Positions 1 to 5,690 of a DNA stretch of 7,424 bases are shown piece after piece. Positions within the stretch are counted from its first letter, which is position 1; each line of letters opens with the position of its first letter. Under the pieces are notes generated by a model. It saw only the letters and a program-made list of their open reading frames with translations, was not told the DNA's origin and ran no database searches. The position numbers were made by a program, and so were the translations under genes. Location of the stretch: contig JBKJZO010000112.1 in NCBI GenBank assembly GCA_046715235.1, forward strand, positions 1-7,424, written 5' to 3'. The DNA comes from JBKJZO01 sp046715235. Lineage in GTDB: Bacteria > Actinomycetota > Actinomycetes > BP-191.

Positions 1-975
1 GGCAACCACGCGCAGGGCGTGGCGCTAGCCGCAGCACTGCTGGGTACGACGGCGACCGTCTTCATGCCCGAGAGCGCGGCGCTGCCGAAGGTCGAGGCGA
101 CGCGGGCGTACGGCGCGAAGATCCGCCTCTTCGGCGCCCGCGTCGACGACGCGCTCGCCGAGGCGCGCCGGTACGCCGACGACTCCGGCAAGGTGCTGAT
201 CCACCCCTTCGATCATCCCGACATCATCGCCGGGCAGGGAACGGTCGGCCTCGAGATCCTCGACGCGGTACCCGACGTCGCGACGGTCGTCGTACCCGTC
301 GGGGGCGGGGGGCTGATCGCGGGAGTCGCCGTTGCGCTGAAGTCCGTGCGGCCCGACATCAAGGTCGTCGGCGTACAAGCCGAGGGTGCCGCCGCATTCG
401 CCGCGTCGCTAGCGGCGGGAACGCCGCAGACGCTGCCGACGATGTCGACGATCGCCGACGGCATCTCGATCGCTTGTCCCGGTGCACTGCCGCTGGCGCA
501 TGTGCAGGCCTTCGTCGACGAGATCAGAACCGTCTCCGACGAATCGCTGTCGCGCGCCCTGCTCACCTGCCTCGAACGCGCGAAGCTCGTCGTCGAACCC
601 GCCGGCGTGGCCGCGTTCGCGGCGATCCAGGACGACCCGACGGCGTTCCAGCCGCCGGTCGTCGCAGTGCTCTCCGGCGGCAACATCGACCCGCTGTTGC
701 TGCTGCGGGTCATCAATCACGGGCTCGCCGCGGCCGGGCGCTACGTGTCGGTCAGGGCGCGCATCCCCGACAGCCCTGGTGAGCTGGCCCGGGTGCTCGC
801 GCTCATCGCCGAGCTCGGCGCCAACGTCCTCGAGGTGGAGCACATCCGCACCGGCCGGCAGCTGCACGTCGGTGAGGTCGCGATCGAACTGCAACTCGAG
901 ACGCGCGGCGGCGACCATTCGGCCGAGATCGTCCAGCGGCTGCGCAGTCGCGGCTACCACGTCGAGGTCGACTGA
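1..975 (+). CDS. ilvA: threonine ammonia-lyase (threonine dehydratase), 5' end missing
   Basis: PLP enzyme that deaminates L-threonine to 2-oxobutanoate, the first step towards isoleucine (or threonine breakdown), in the cytosol. Reading is open from base 1, so the start and roughly 80 N-terminal residues, including the PLP-binding lysine, lie upstream; 324 residues are visible. Visible residues 1-8 read GNHAQGVA, the substrate-loop signature of serine/threonine dehydratases. The glycine-rich PLP phosphate loop GGGGLIAG is at visible residues 101-108 and SGGNID at 225-230. Residues about 248-323 form one ACT-type regulatory domain (YVSVRARIPDSPGELARVL onward), so this is the single-ACT form of about 400 residues, not the double-ACT biosynthetic E. 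coli IlvA. Whether it is biosynthetic or catabolic (tdcB-like) cannot be decided here. The next gene starts 140 bases downstream behind its own candidate promoter, and I see no convincing terminator between them. The family is certain; the symbol is the usual actinobacterial one. Confidence 0.93.
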   Translation, partial: GNHAQGVALAAALLGTTATVFMPESAALPKVEATRAYGAKIRLFGARVDDALAEARRYADDSGKVLIHPFDHPDIIAGQGTVGLEILDAVPDVATVVVPVGGGGLIAGVAVALKSVRPDIKVVGVQAEGAAAFAASLAAGTPQTLPTMSTIADGISIACPGALPLAHVQAFVDEIRTVSDESLSRALLTCLERAKLVVEPAGVAAFAAIQDDPTAFQPPVVAVLSGGNIDPLLLLRVINHGLAAAGRYVSVRARIPDSPGELARVLALIAELGANVLEVEHIRTGRQLHVGEVAIELQLETRGGDHSAEIVQRLRSRGYHVEVD

Positions 976-1041
976 TCCAGCCGTCTGACCCAGCTGAGGC
1001 CGAAGAAAATGCGGGTGGCGCGGACAATCGCCGACGATGCG

Positions 1042-1070
1042 TTGCCGCCAGCCGACCGTGACACGATCAT
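1042..1070 (+). promoter_or_regulatory. candidate promoter of the GAF/PP2C phosphatase gene
   Basis: TTGCCG at 1042-1047 and GATCAT at 1065-1070 are separated by 17 bases, and each matches the housekeeping -35/-10 consensus at four of six positions. Transcription would start near 1077, giving a leader of about 40 bases before the GTG start. This is the best pair I see in the 140-base gap after ilvA, but such matches are common and it is inference only. Confidence 0.33.
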
Positions 1071-1100
1071 ACGGACAGGGTTGACCCGACTAGCCCGGCC

Positions 1101-1106
1101 GGAGGT
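1101..1106 (+). promoter_or_regulatory. Shine-Dalgarno sequence of the phosphatase gene
   Basis: GGAGGT lies nine bases before a GTG codon at 1116, which is followed directly by a second GTG at 1119. The good match to the 16S rRNA tail fixes the start at one of these two adjacent codons; 1116 is annotated. Confidence 0.75.
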
Positions 1107-1115
1107 CTGTGCGAG

Positions 1116-2393
1116 GTGGTGATTTCCCCTTTTCCGGTTGAACGAAGGAAGCGCTCGGCGTTCCAGGACGCACCACGAAGCGTCAGCGTTCTCGCCGCTG
1201 CCAGCATTCGCCTGGCCGAGTCCCTCGAGTGGGACGAGACTCTCGAGGCCATCGGGCGGCTCGTCGTACCGCTGCTGTCCGACATCTGCGTCGTAGACGT
1301 CGTTGCGGACGACGGTCCGGCGCAGCGCTTCGCCGTCTACGAAGGCGAGCCGGGACCCGCCGCACTGCTCTCCAAATGGCCGGTCGACGTACACAGTGAC
1401 AACCCGATCGCGCTGGTGCTGCGGGAGCGCCGGGTGTGGGTGCAGCGAATCACGACCGAGCTGGTCAAGCCCTTTGCGCGCGATGAAGCGCACCTGGAGA
1501 CGATGCTCAGTTTCGTCGGCCGGACGGCGCTGTGCGTGCCGATGGTGCGCGGCGACCGGGTGCTCGGCTCACTGTTCATGACGACGCGCGACGACAGCAG
1601 CACGTTCAACGCGGACGACATCGAACTGGCCGAGGCGCTGGGCCGCAGGGCCGCGGTTGCCCTCGACAACGCACGGCGATTCCGGGTCGAGCACGACGTG
1701 GCCACGACGTTGCAACGCAGCCTGCTGCCGCAGTCGCTGCCCGAGACGCCCGGCGTCCAGCACTGCGCGCGCTACCTGCCCGCCGCGACAGAGGCGGAGG
1801 TCGGCGGCGACTGGTACGACGTCATCGCACTCGCCGACGGCTCCGTTGCCTTTGTCGTCGGCGACGTGGCGGGTAAGGGCGTGCAGGCCGCGGCGGTCAT
1901 GGGCCAGCTGCGGGCGAGCGTCCGCGCGTACATCTGGGAGGGGCACCAGCCGGCCGAGGTGCTGCACCGTCTCGACCAGCTCTTCGGTGCGCTCGACCTC
2001 TCCGACTTCACCACCGCCGCGGTCGGCATCTACGACCCGGCGACGCGCCTGATGACCTACTCCGTCGCCGGGCATCCACCGATCCTGCTGGTGTCGCCGA
2101 CGTGTGGGACGCGCTACCTGGCCAGCGGCACTGGCACCCCGCTGGGTGTTACGACCGGCGAGTTCTCCAATGACTCGCTCGTCCTCGAGCAGGGCACCAC
2201 CCTCGTGCTCTACACCGACGGGCTGATCGAGCGGCGCGGCGAGAGTCTCGATGCAGGGCTCGAGCGCCTGCGCGACGTGGCCGGCGCCGAGTACGACGGC
2301 CTCGAGCAGATGAGCGACGCGATCGTCGGGCAGCTCATCCCGTCATCGGGCGCGCCCGACGACGTAGCGCTGCTGCTGGTGCACACCGCCTGA
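1116..2393 (+). CDS. GAF domain plus SpoIIE-type PP2C protein serine phosphatase
   Basis: A 425-residue cytosolic phosphatase of the RsbU/SpoIIE class. In characterised members these metal-dependent enzymes dephosphorylate anti-sigma-factor antagonists; the substrate here is unknown. Residues about 25-188 form a GAF sensor domain, ending in the typical DDIELAEALGRRAAVALDNA helix. The linker TLQRSLLP at 198-205 leads into the catalytic domain. Its motifs are all present: EVGGDWYDV (228-236), GDVAGKGVQAAAVMGQLR (249-266), AGHPPIL (318-324), YTDGLIERR (366-374) and PDDVALL (414-420). The metal-binding aspartates expected at D232, D250, D368 and D416 are intact, so it should be active. There are no membrane segments and no HATPase or STAS domain, and no anti-sigma or antagonist partner is encoded nearby. 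The gene ends seven bases from the converging greA stop. The start is GTG behind GGAGGT. Confidence 0.93.
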   Translation: MVISPFPVERRKRSAFQDAPRSVSVLAAASIRLAESLEWDETLEAIGRLVVPLLSDICVVDVVADDGPAQRFAVYEGEPGPAALLSKWPVDVHSDNPIALVLRERRVWVQRITTELVKPFARDEAHLETMLSFVGRTALCVPMVRGDRVLGSLFMTTRDDSSTFNADDIELAEALGRRAAVALDNARRFRVEHDVATTLQRSLLPQSLPETPGVQHCARYLPAATEAEVGGDWYDVIALADGSVAFVVGDVAGKGVQAAAVMGQLRASVRAYIWEGHQPAEVLHRLDQLFGALDLSDFTTAAVGIYDPATRLMTYSVAGHPPILLVSPTCGTRYLASGTGTPLGVTTGEFSNDSLVLEQGTTLVLYTDGLIERRGESLDAGLERLRDVAGAEYDGLEQMSDAIVGQLIPSSGAPDDVALLLVHTA

Positions 2394-2404
2394 CGCAGCG
2401 TCAG
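2390..2404. terminator. palindrome spanning both converging stop codons; possible weak bidirectional terminator
   Basis: CTGACGCAGCGTCAG is a perfect odd palindrome, with seven-base arms around one central A. It contains the TGA of the phosphatase gene (2391-2393) and, on the other strand, the TGA of greA (2403-2401). As RNA it could fold into a short hairpin read from either side. There is no following U run, so termination is only a suggestion. The symmetry is partly forced by two facing TGA codons; the GCAGC core between them is also symmetric. Confidence 0.25.
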
Positions 2405-2895
2405 CTGTGGTAAGGCTCCACGGCGACGATCGTGACCTTCATCGTCGCGCCGCGCGGTGTCAGGTACGTGACGACCTCGCCCGGTCGTTTGCCGAGTACG
2501 GCGACGCCCAGTGGTGATGACGGCGAGTAGATCTGCAGGCCCTCGATGTGGTCCTCACGTGAGCCGAGGAGGAACTTCTCGTCGCCGTCGTCCCCTTCGA
2601 ACCGGACGGTCACCACGGTGCCCGTGCGGGCGGTATCGGCATTCGTCGGAGCATCGCCAACCCGCGCGTCCCTGAGCAACTGGTTGAGCTGACGGATGCG
2701 CGCCTCGAGCTTTCCCTGCTCGTCCTTGGCCGCGTGGTAACCGCCGTTCTCGCGCAGGTCGCCCTCCTCGCGGGCCGACGCGATTCGCGACACGACCGTT
2801 TCGCGGCCAGGGCCCTCCATCTCGGCGAGCTCAGCCTTGAGCCGCTCGTAGGCATCCTGTGTCAGCCACGTCTGGGTGTCGTCGATGTCGGTCAA
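2401..2895 (-). CDS. greA: transcription elongation factor GreA
   Basis: GreA enters the secondary channel of RNA polymerase and stimulates cleavage of the backtracked RNA 3' end, rescuing arrested complexes. The 164-residue product has the normal length. Residues 1-78 form the N-terminal coiled-coil finger with the tip motif REEGDLRENGGYHAAK (42-57), carrying acidic residues D46 and E49 that correspond to the catalytic tip of E. coli GreA. Residues about 85-164 are the FKBP-like C-terminal domain with SPSSPLGVAVLGKRPGEVV (124-142). I chose the TTG at 2895 because AAGGAG sits eight bases before it, the product then begins MTDIDDTQTWLTQDAYERL like other actinobacterial GreA proteins, and a candidate -10 element would place transcription start downstream of the alternative in-frame GTG at 2940. 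It follows the DUF4307-like gene on the same strand after 97 bases and converges on the phosphatase gene. Confidence 0.96.
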   Translation of the reverse strand: MTDIDDTQTWLTQDAYERLKAELAEMEGPGRETVVSRIASAREEGDLRENGGYHAAKDEQGKLEARIRQLNQLLRDARVGDAPTNADTARTGTVVTVRFEGDDGDEKFLLGSREDHIEGLQIYSPSSPLGVAVLGKRPGEVVTYLTPRGATMKVTIVAVEPYHS

Positions 2896-2903
2896 GGGGA
2901 ATG

Positions 2904-2909
2904 CTCCTT
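2904..2909 (-). promoter_or_regulatory. Shine-Dalgarno sequence that sets the TTG start of greA
   Basis: On the - strand AAGGAG ends eight bases before the TTG at 2895-2893. No comparable site precedes the upstream in-frame GTG at 2940. This is the main evidence for the shorter, 164-residue GreA. Confidence 0.8.
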
Positions 2910-2938
2910 GCTCATGTTTCCTGGGGTTCGCGCCACTC

Positions 2939-2947
2939 ACGCTAGCA
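2939..2947 (-). promoter_or_regulatory. candidate extended -10 promoter element of greA
   Basis: The - strand reads TGCTAGCGT, an extended -10 of the TGnTAnnnT form common in actinobacteria. Transcription would begin near 2932, about 37 bases before the TTG start and upstream of AAGGAG. No good -35 hexamer is visible at 17-18 bases, as is usual for extended -10 promoters. It lies in the 97-base gap after the DUF4307-like gene, so greA could be expressed both by read-through and from this site. Confidence 0.45.
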
Positions 2948-2992
2948 CCGGTCGTAGCGGCGCTCTATTGGTCTCGTGCGGCCGCGGACCGG

Positions 2993-3394
2993 TCAGCGGG
3001 TGCGGGTGATCCGGCAAACAGCAAGGCTCGCCGTACTCCCCTTGCCGAGGGGTGTCGGAACGCTCACCACTATGCGGGTGACGCGCTCATTGCGGTTGTT
3101 CGGGCCGATGACAACGCCTGTCAGCCGCCCCACGCTCTTGCCTTTTGCGTCGAAGGCGGAGACGTCGCAGCTGGCGCTTGCGAGGGGGGCTTTCTCGACC
3201 TCCAGGGTCACAGCCATCTCGCGTTCGTCGCCGACCTCGACGACGACTACTCGCCCGCTGATGTCGGCCGGCCCGGCCCCCGGCGTAGTACTCCAGACGA
3301 CGATGGCGACTGCCGCGGCGACCAGGAGCACGCCGATGCCGATGACAATGAACTTCGCCGGATCCGCGCCATCCTTGAACTTGCGCCTCGCCAC
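2993..3394 (-). CDS. DUF4307-family single-pass membrane protein
   Basis: Function unknown. The 133-residue product has a short basic cytoplasmic start (MARRKFKDGADPAK), one hydrophobic segment at about residues 15-35, then an extracytoplasmic domain of about 95 residues. Two cysteines, C76 and C127, lie in that outer domain and could pair as a disulfide. The pattern of one membrane helix, a Cys-Asp-Val-Ser-Ala strand, a DAKGKSVGR turn and a late C-R fits the DUF4307 family, which in actinobacteria lies between greA and mca (Rv1081c in M. tuberculosis, from memory). Start choice: GTG at 3394 with a weak AGGGG-type site upstream. A TTG at 3448 would add 18 residues rich in Arg and Thr, but it falls inside the 17-bp dyad of the control region, so I prefer the shorter form. 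It diverges from mca across 92 bases. Confidence 0.82.
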   Translation of the reverse strand: MARRKFKDGADPAKFIVIGIGVLLVAAAVAIVVWSTTPGAGPADISGRVVVVEVGDEREMAVTLEVEKAPLASASCDVSAFDAKGKSVGRLTGVVIGPNNRNERVTRIVVSVPTPLGKGSTASLAVCRITRTR

Positions 3395-3439
3395 GCTGGA
3401 AACCCCTGAACGCCGTCGGTGTGCCGCGGTGCGAGTATC

Positions 3440-3456
3440 CCGGGACAATGTCCCGG
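3440..3456. promoter_or_regulatory. 17-bp perfect dyad in the mca / DUF4307 divergent control region
   Basis: CCGGGACAATGTCCCGG has eight-base arms that are exact reverse complements around a single A. It lies 30 bases before the mca start and 45 bases before the DUF4307-like start. GACAAT (3444-3449) inside it matches a -10 hexamer at four of six positions for mca. On the other strand GATACT (3439-3434) is a -10-like match for the DUF4307-like gene, and the dyad would fall exactly in its spacer. Size and placement suit an operator for a dimeric repressor. The cognate regulator is not in the window. Confidence 0.5.
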
Positions 3457-3474
3457 CAGGCGAACTCGAGCAGT

Positions 3475-3480
3475 GGAGGT
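3475..3480 (+). promoter_or_regulatory. Shine-Dalgarno sequence of mca
   Basis: GGAGGT is followed after six bases by ATG at 3487. This selects the 299-residue form over an in-frame ATG at 3421, which would add 22 residues unlike any Mca and would start upstream of the dyad. Confidence 0.85.
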
Positions 3481-3486
3481 GTCCCG

Positions 3487-4386
3487 ATGGCCGCGGTCGC
3501 GCGCGACGGCGAGAAGCTGCGGCTGATGGCCGTGCACGCGCATCCGGACGACGAGTCGAGCAAGGGCGCGGCGACGATGGCCAAGTACGTCGCCGAGGGC
3601 GTCGACGTACTCGTCGTCACCTGCACCGGCGGCGAGCTGGGCTCGATCCTCAACCCGGCGATGGACCGGCCGGAGATCAGGGACAACATCAGCGAGGTGC
3701 GCCGGCTCGAGATGGAGCGGGCAAAGGAGGTCCTCGGCGTTCGCCAGGAGTGGCTCGGCTTCGTCGACTCTGGCCTGCCCGAAGCGCCTGAGGGCGTCGA
3801 CGACCTGCCGCCGCTAGACCCGGGCTGCTTCGCGATGCAGCCGCTGTCGCTTGCGGCCGCGCCGCTGGTGGAGATGGTGCGACGGGAGCGGCCGCACGTG
3901 ATCGTGACGTACGACGAAAACGGCGGCTATCCGCACCCCGACCACATCATGTGCCACCGGATCTCCGTCGAAGCGTTCGAGGCGGCCGGTGAGGGGCAGC
4001 GCTATCCCGACGCCGGCGAGCCGTGGCGGCCGCAGAAGCTCTACTACCACATGACTTTTTCGAAGGCCCGAGTGCTCGCGCTGCACGAGGCCTGCCTCGA
4101 GCGCGGCATCGAGTCGCCGTACGCCGAACGCCTCTCGCAGTGGGTCGACCGTCCTGAGGACGCCGCGCGGCTGACAACCCACGTGCCCTGCGCCGACTAC
4201 TTCCCGGTGCGCGACGCGGCTCTCCTTGCCCACGCGACTCAGGTCGATCCGCACGGCTTCTGGTTCAAGGTGCCGCTGGAGATCCATCAGGAGAAGTGGC
4301 CGACCGAGGACTATCAACTCGTCCAGTCGCACGTCGCAACGCAGCTGCCGGAGGACGATCTGTTCGCCGGTATCCGGGCGGGTTGA
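3487..4386 (+). CDS. mca: mycothiol S-conjugate amidase
   Basis: Zinc amidase that cleaves mycothiol S-conjugates of electrophiles, antibiotics and other toxins into a mercapturic acid (N-acetylcysteinyl conjugate), which is exported, and GlcN-inositol, which is reused for mycothiol synthesis. It acts in the cytosol. The 299-residue product belongs to the LmbE/PIG-L fold. LRLMAVHAHPDDESSKGAAT (11-30) carries zinc ligands H19 and D22 in the AHPDD motif. YDENGGYPHPDH (142-153) carries H150 and the third ligand H153. K26 matches the position of Mca K19 of M. tuberculosis, where the paralogue MshB has serine; together with the overall likeness this argues for Mca rather than MshB. The C-terminal WPTEDYQLVQS and LFAGI also match Mca. 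One oddity is GGELGSILNPAMD (48-60), where I remember GGERG in other Mca proteins. The stop overlaps the next start (TGATG). The divergent DUF4307-like gene shares its control region. Confidence 0.95.
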   Translation: MAAVARDGEKLRLMAVHAHPDDESSKGAATMAKYVAEGVDVLVVTCTGGELGSILNPAMDRPEIRDNISEVRRLEMERAKEVLGVRQEWLGFVDSGLPEAPEGVDDLPPLDPGCFAMQPLSLAAAPLVEMVRRERPHVIVTYDENGGYPHPDHIMCHRISVEAFEAAGEGQRYPDAGEPWRPQKLYYHMTFSKARVLALHEACLERGIESPYAERLSQWVDRPEDAARLTTHVPCADYFPVRDAALLAHATQVDPHGFWFKVPLEIHQEKWPTEDYQLVQSHVATQLPEDDLFAGIRAG

Positions 4387-5147
4387 TGCTCATGCGGCGC
4401 GGGTTGCGCATTGCGATCGCCGTCACGCTGCTCGCTGCGGCAGCGGCGTCGTGCACTGCGGTCAACGGTCTGCTCGCGACCACGCGGGAGTTGGAAGATC
4501 GGGGGTTCGACAGCGTCAAGGTCGACTACACCCCGGGCGAAGAACGCGTCCTAGTGGTGAACTACCGGACCAACGCAACGACGGTCGAATCGCTCGGCGT
4601 GGAATACCAATACATCGCGGAGATCGTGTGGGACAAAGCCCCCCTGCGCTTCGACACGCTGGAGTTGTCCGCGAACGGAGCGCCGGGGGAGTGCGCCGGC
4701 AGTTGCACCGACCGGTTCACGAGAGCCGATCTCGTCGCGCGCTTCGGACTGCGTAACGCGTCGCTCGACCGTGACGTCGACAAGCAGCTGCTGTACGTCG
4801 GCGCAGCCGCGATTCTGGTCATCATCGTTGCGACCGCCGCGGTGATCACGTTGATCGTGCGGTCCCGTCGCAAGGCGCGCGCGGCGCCGTACGCCGCCCC
4901 CGGCTACCCGGGCGCACCCCCCGGCTGGGCCCCTCAGCCGACCGCGACGATCGCCGACGCTCCCAATCCGGTTTTCCCGCCGGCGACCGGATATGCACCA
5001 CCGACCGCTGACAACCCGGCTCCCGCGCGTACCGCGGTCGGTGGCCCGTACCCGCCGCCGGGATCTCCGCTCGCACCTGCCCCGGTACTGCCGCCGGCGC
5101 CGCCACCCGACCCGACCCACGACATCTGGGCCCGCCCTCCCTCGTGA
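4386..5147 (+). CDS. exported, membrane-anchored protein of unknown function with proline-rich tail
   Basis: I do not recognise a characterised family. The 253-residue product starts with a basic n-region and hydrophobic stretch (residues 4-22) ending in AAAASC, a permissive lipobox-like site at C23. A domain of about 110 residues follows (about 24-135), rich in beta-type strands (VLVVNY, GVEYQYIAEIVW), with a GECAGSC cysteine pair at C103 and C107. A hydrophobic segment at about 136-158 is followed by RSRRKAR, a stop-transfer pattern that puts the C-terminus inside. Residues 167-253 are a low-complexity tail of Pro, Ala and Gly. The start is ATG overlapping the mca stop by one base, implying translational coupling; ATG at 4392 is possible and better spaced from a weak GGGCGGG. 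Position matches the small protein gene after mca in other actinobacteria (Rv1083 in M. tuberculosis), but I claim only position, not homology. It converges with arfB across 12 bases. Confidence 0.82.
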   Translation: MLMRRGLRIAIAVTLLAAAAASCTAVNGLLATTRELEDRGFDSVKVDYTPGEERVLVVNYRTNATTVESLGVEYQYIAEIVWDKAPLRFDTLELSANGAPGECAGSCTDRFTRADLVARFGLRNASLDRDVDKQLLYVGAAAILVIIVATAAVITLIVRSRRKARAAPYAAPGYPGAPPGWAPQPTATIADAPNPVFPPATGYAPPTADNPAPARTAVGGPYPPPGSPLAPAPVLPPAPPPDPTHDIWARPPS

Positions 5148-5159
5148 CGCCGGTGGGTT

Positions 5160-5612
5160 CTACAGATCGGTGTCGGGCCGGCGGAGTTTCTTGGTCCTGC
5201 TGCGGTGCTTTTTCGAGTCGAGACGCGCCTGTACCGCGCCGGCGCGCGGCCGGGTCGGCCGCCGTACCCGTGGCGGCGGTGCTATCGCGTCGCGCAACAG
5301 AGCTATGAGCCGCTGCTTGGCCAGCTCGCGGTTCTGCAGCTGGCTGCGCCGCTCCGACGCAGCAATCGTCACTACTCCGTCGGTGAGCCTGGTGGCGAGC
5401 CGCTCGAGGGCCCGCTCACGGTACGGCGACGGCAGGCTCGGGGAACCCGCGACGTTGAAGCTGAGTTCGACCCGCGAATCGGAGGTGTTGACCGACTGCC
5501 CGCCCGGTCCGCTCGAGCGCGAGAAGCGCCACGAGAGCTCCCGCTCGGGTATGACGACTAGGCCGCTGATGGGCAGGCCGCCGGTCGTACCCCCGGTCGC
5601 GCCGCTGGTCAC
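5160..5612 (-). CDS. arfB: peptidyl-tRNA hydrolase ArfB (YaeJ-type ribosome rescue factor)
   Basis: ArfB releases nascent peptides from ribosomes stalled at mRNA ends, as a back-up or alternative to tmRNA. The 150-residue product (E. coli ArfB has 140) carries the release-factor catalytic motif in SRSSGPGGQSVNTSDSRVEL (31-50), with GGQ at 37-39. Around it is the class I release-factor-like domain, VVIPERELSWRF onward. It lacks the codon-reading domains of RF1 and RF2. Instead it ends in a basic tail, RLDSKKHRSRTKKLRR (130-145), the hallmark that fits into the empty mRNA channel. The start is uncertain: GTG at 5612 is the only good in-frame start near the conserved domain. No strong Shine-Dalgarno precedes it, but the stop of an 18-codon upstream frame overlaps it (GTGA). 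It diverges from the yyaL-like gene across 78 bases. The open frame continues upstream antisense to that gene, which is a shadow. Confidence 0.93.
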   Translation of the reverse strand: MTSGATGGTTGGLPISGLVVIPERELSWRFSRSSGPGGQSVNTSDSRVELSFNVAGSPSLPSPYRERALERLATRLTDGVVTIAASERRSQLQNRELAKQRLIALLRDAIAPPPRVRRPTRPRAGAVQARLDSKKHRSRTKKLRRPDTDL

Positions 5613-5665
5613 GACGTCGTGGATGCCGCGGGACGCGCGGGAGGGTCGTCGCGCAATACGGTCAT
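5609..5665 (-). CDS. possible leader ORF upstream of arfB (18 codons)
   Basis: On the - strand an ATG at 5665 opens MTVLRDDPPARPAASTTS and stops at TGA 5611-5609, which overlaps the arfB GTG start as GTGA. TAGGTT, a -10-like hexamer, lies at 5677-5672, so transcription could begin at or next to this ATG, giving a leaderless message. A leaderless leader ORF with a four-base overlap would explain how arfB is translated without a Shine-Dalgarno site. There is no -35 match and no codon-bias test is possible at this length, so it may be chance. Confidence 0.3.
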   Translation of the reverse strand: MTVLRDDPPARPAASTTS

Positions 5666-5690
5666 GGAAGGAACCTAGACCGGAGGACGG

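Noticed and set aside
409..960. 183-residue open frame antisense to ilvA
   Set aside because: The sense strand has an intact dehydratase and ACT domain across this stretch; no ribosome site or motif supports the antisense frame.
1081..1109. TTGACC at 1081 as the -35 of the phosphatase promoter
   Set aside because: No acceptable -10 follows at 16-19 bases, and such a promoter would start transcription at or after the GTG start.
3398..3422. GGAAAC followed by GGTGT, a possible SigR/SigH-type ECF promoter for mca
   Set aside because: The -35-like GGAAAC is present, but no GTT lies at the expected 17-19 base spacing and the nearest GGT is too close.
2876..3791. Overlapping + strand frames of 177 and 271 residues across the DUF4307-like gene and the start of mca
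   Set aside because: They run antisense to a protein with a clear membrane helix and then out of frame with mca; the translations are low-complexity Arg-rich sequence.
5659..5682. CGGTC and GACCG arms between arfB and the yyaL-like gene as an operator
   Set aside because: The arms are only five bases with a 14-base gap, which is expected by chance in such GC-rich sequence.
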